Made by a program: the position numbers and the translations under genes. Shown here one piece after another: positions 5,940-6,242 of a stretch of 6,242 nucleotides of DNA. The DNA lies in NCBI GenBank assembly GCA_007118195.1, contig SKSA01000203.1, forward strand, positions 1 through 6,242, given 5' to 3'. Each line of letters opens with the position of its first letter. The stretch's first letter is position 1. Below the pieces are notes generated by a model. That model was not told where the DNA came from. It saw nothing but the letters and a program-made list of their open reading frames with translations, and did not search any database. The stretch is from Anaerobacillus sp. Lineage in GTDB: Bacteria > Bacillota > Bacilli > Bacillales > Anaerobacillaceae.

Positions 5940-6242
5940 ATGACAAAGCTGATATTAGCATCAGTTGTTGGTGGATCTTCTCCTTTCCACAACCCTGGTC
6001 ATTTACGCATGTGGTATAATTCGCCACTAAGGAATTTCGATGCGCACCTTTTTACCGCAATTTTAGTAATTATTATCGCTGCTGGTATCGGTTGGTTCAC
6101 TTACTTTCAATTAAAAAATAAAGCTTTAGAAGAAGAAGTAGGGGCAACTGCAGACGAAAAAGAATTTCACGATTTAGTGGTTAAACAAAAAGTAATTTTA
6201 AATAAGCTAGTAGAGTTAGAAGAGAAACATAAAGCTGGTGAA
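5940..6242 (+). CDS. Membrane protein with CcmI-like coil, partial (3' end outside window)
   Basis: The frame is open from ATG 5940 to the window end (101 codons). AGAGGAG (5925-5931) lies eight bases upstream and the preceding gene stops two bases before it, so it belongs to the same operon. The N-terminal 37 residues are not a typical signal peptide and contain His17, His21 and His36 plus the segment HLRMWYNSP. A single membrane span follows (about 38-57). The rest is a charged helix with VVKQKVILNKLVELEEKHKA, which looks like the start of the same Leu-Glu-Lys-type helix-turn module seen in CcmI-like and SHOCT-like tails. A second in-frame ATG at 6009 has no ribosome binding site. The function is unknown; a second CcmI-type assembly factor is the best guess. 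Its C-terminus is not visible. Confidence 0.75.
   Translation, partial: MTKLILASVVGGSSPFHNPGHLRMWYNSPLRNFDAHLFTAILVIIIAAGIGWFTYFQLKNKALEEEVGATADEKEFHDLVVKQKVILNKLVELEEKHKAGE

Noticed and set aside
5845..6027. Minus-strand open frame across the junction of the last two genes
   Set aside because: It overlaps two well-supported plus-strand genes and has no domain pattern or ribosome binding site.

Overview
The window is AT-rich, with strong AGGAGG-type ribosome binding sites, tight same-strand gene packing and one GTG start. It looks like a low-GC Gram-positive bacterium, probably a Bacillales member; that placement is inferred from style and gene content, not from a marker gene. Every gene I can support is on the plus strand, and together they form a respiratory c-type cytochrome locus.

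Layout: (1) 1-617 is the C-terminal part of NrfA, the pentaheme ammonia-forming nitrite reductase. It starts at the active-site KAQH segment and carries the last two heme motifs, followed by a clear intrinsic terminator (625-655). (2) 618-936 is a regulatory gap. It contains a perfect TGTGA-N6-TCACA Fnr/Crp-type palindrome (840-855), about 39-42 bp upstream of a plausible start site, plus weaker TGTGA-type half-sites. (3) 937-6242 is one apparent operon: an unrecognised exported, membrane-anchored protein; CcmE with CxxxY instead of HxxxY; a 183-nt hairpin-rich spacer; CcmF; two tandem CcmH-like proteins; a short CcmI-like protein; and an open-ended membrane protein with a CcmI-like coil.

How they fit together: NrfA reduces nitrite to ammonium outside the membrane and needs covalent attachment of several hemes. 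The second operon encodes cytochrome c maturation System I parts: CcmE carries heme, CcmF is the integral-membrane synthetase that takes heme from CcmE, and CcmH/CcmI-type proteins prepare and hold the apocytochrome. The Fnr-like site suggests the maturation operon is switched on under oxygen limitation, when nitrite respiration would be used. The heme exporter parts CcmA, CcmB and CcmC are not in the window and may lie downstream.

The most interesting points are a System I operon beside nrfA in an apparent Gram-positive; CxxxY CcmE together with CcmH-like genes; a CcmH pair in which one copy has five cysteines and the other only one, yet both share a conserved cytoplasmic tail; the unknown cysteine-free leading gene; and the structured ccmE-ccmF spacer.
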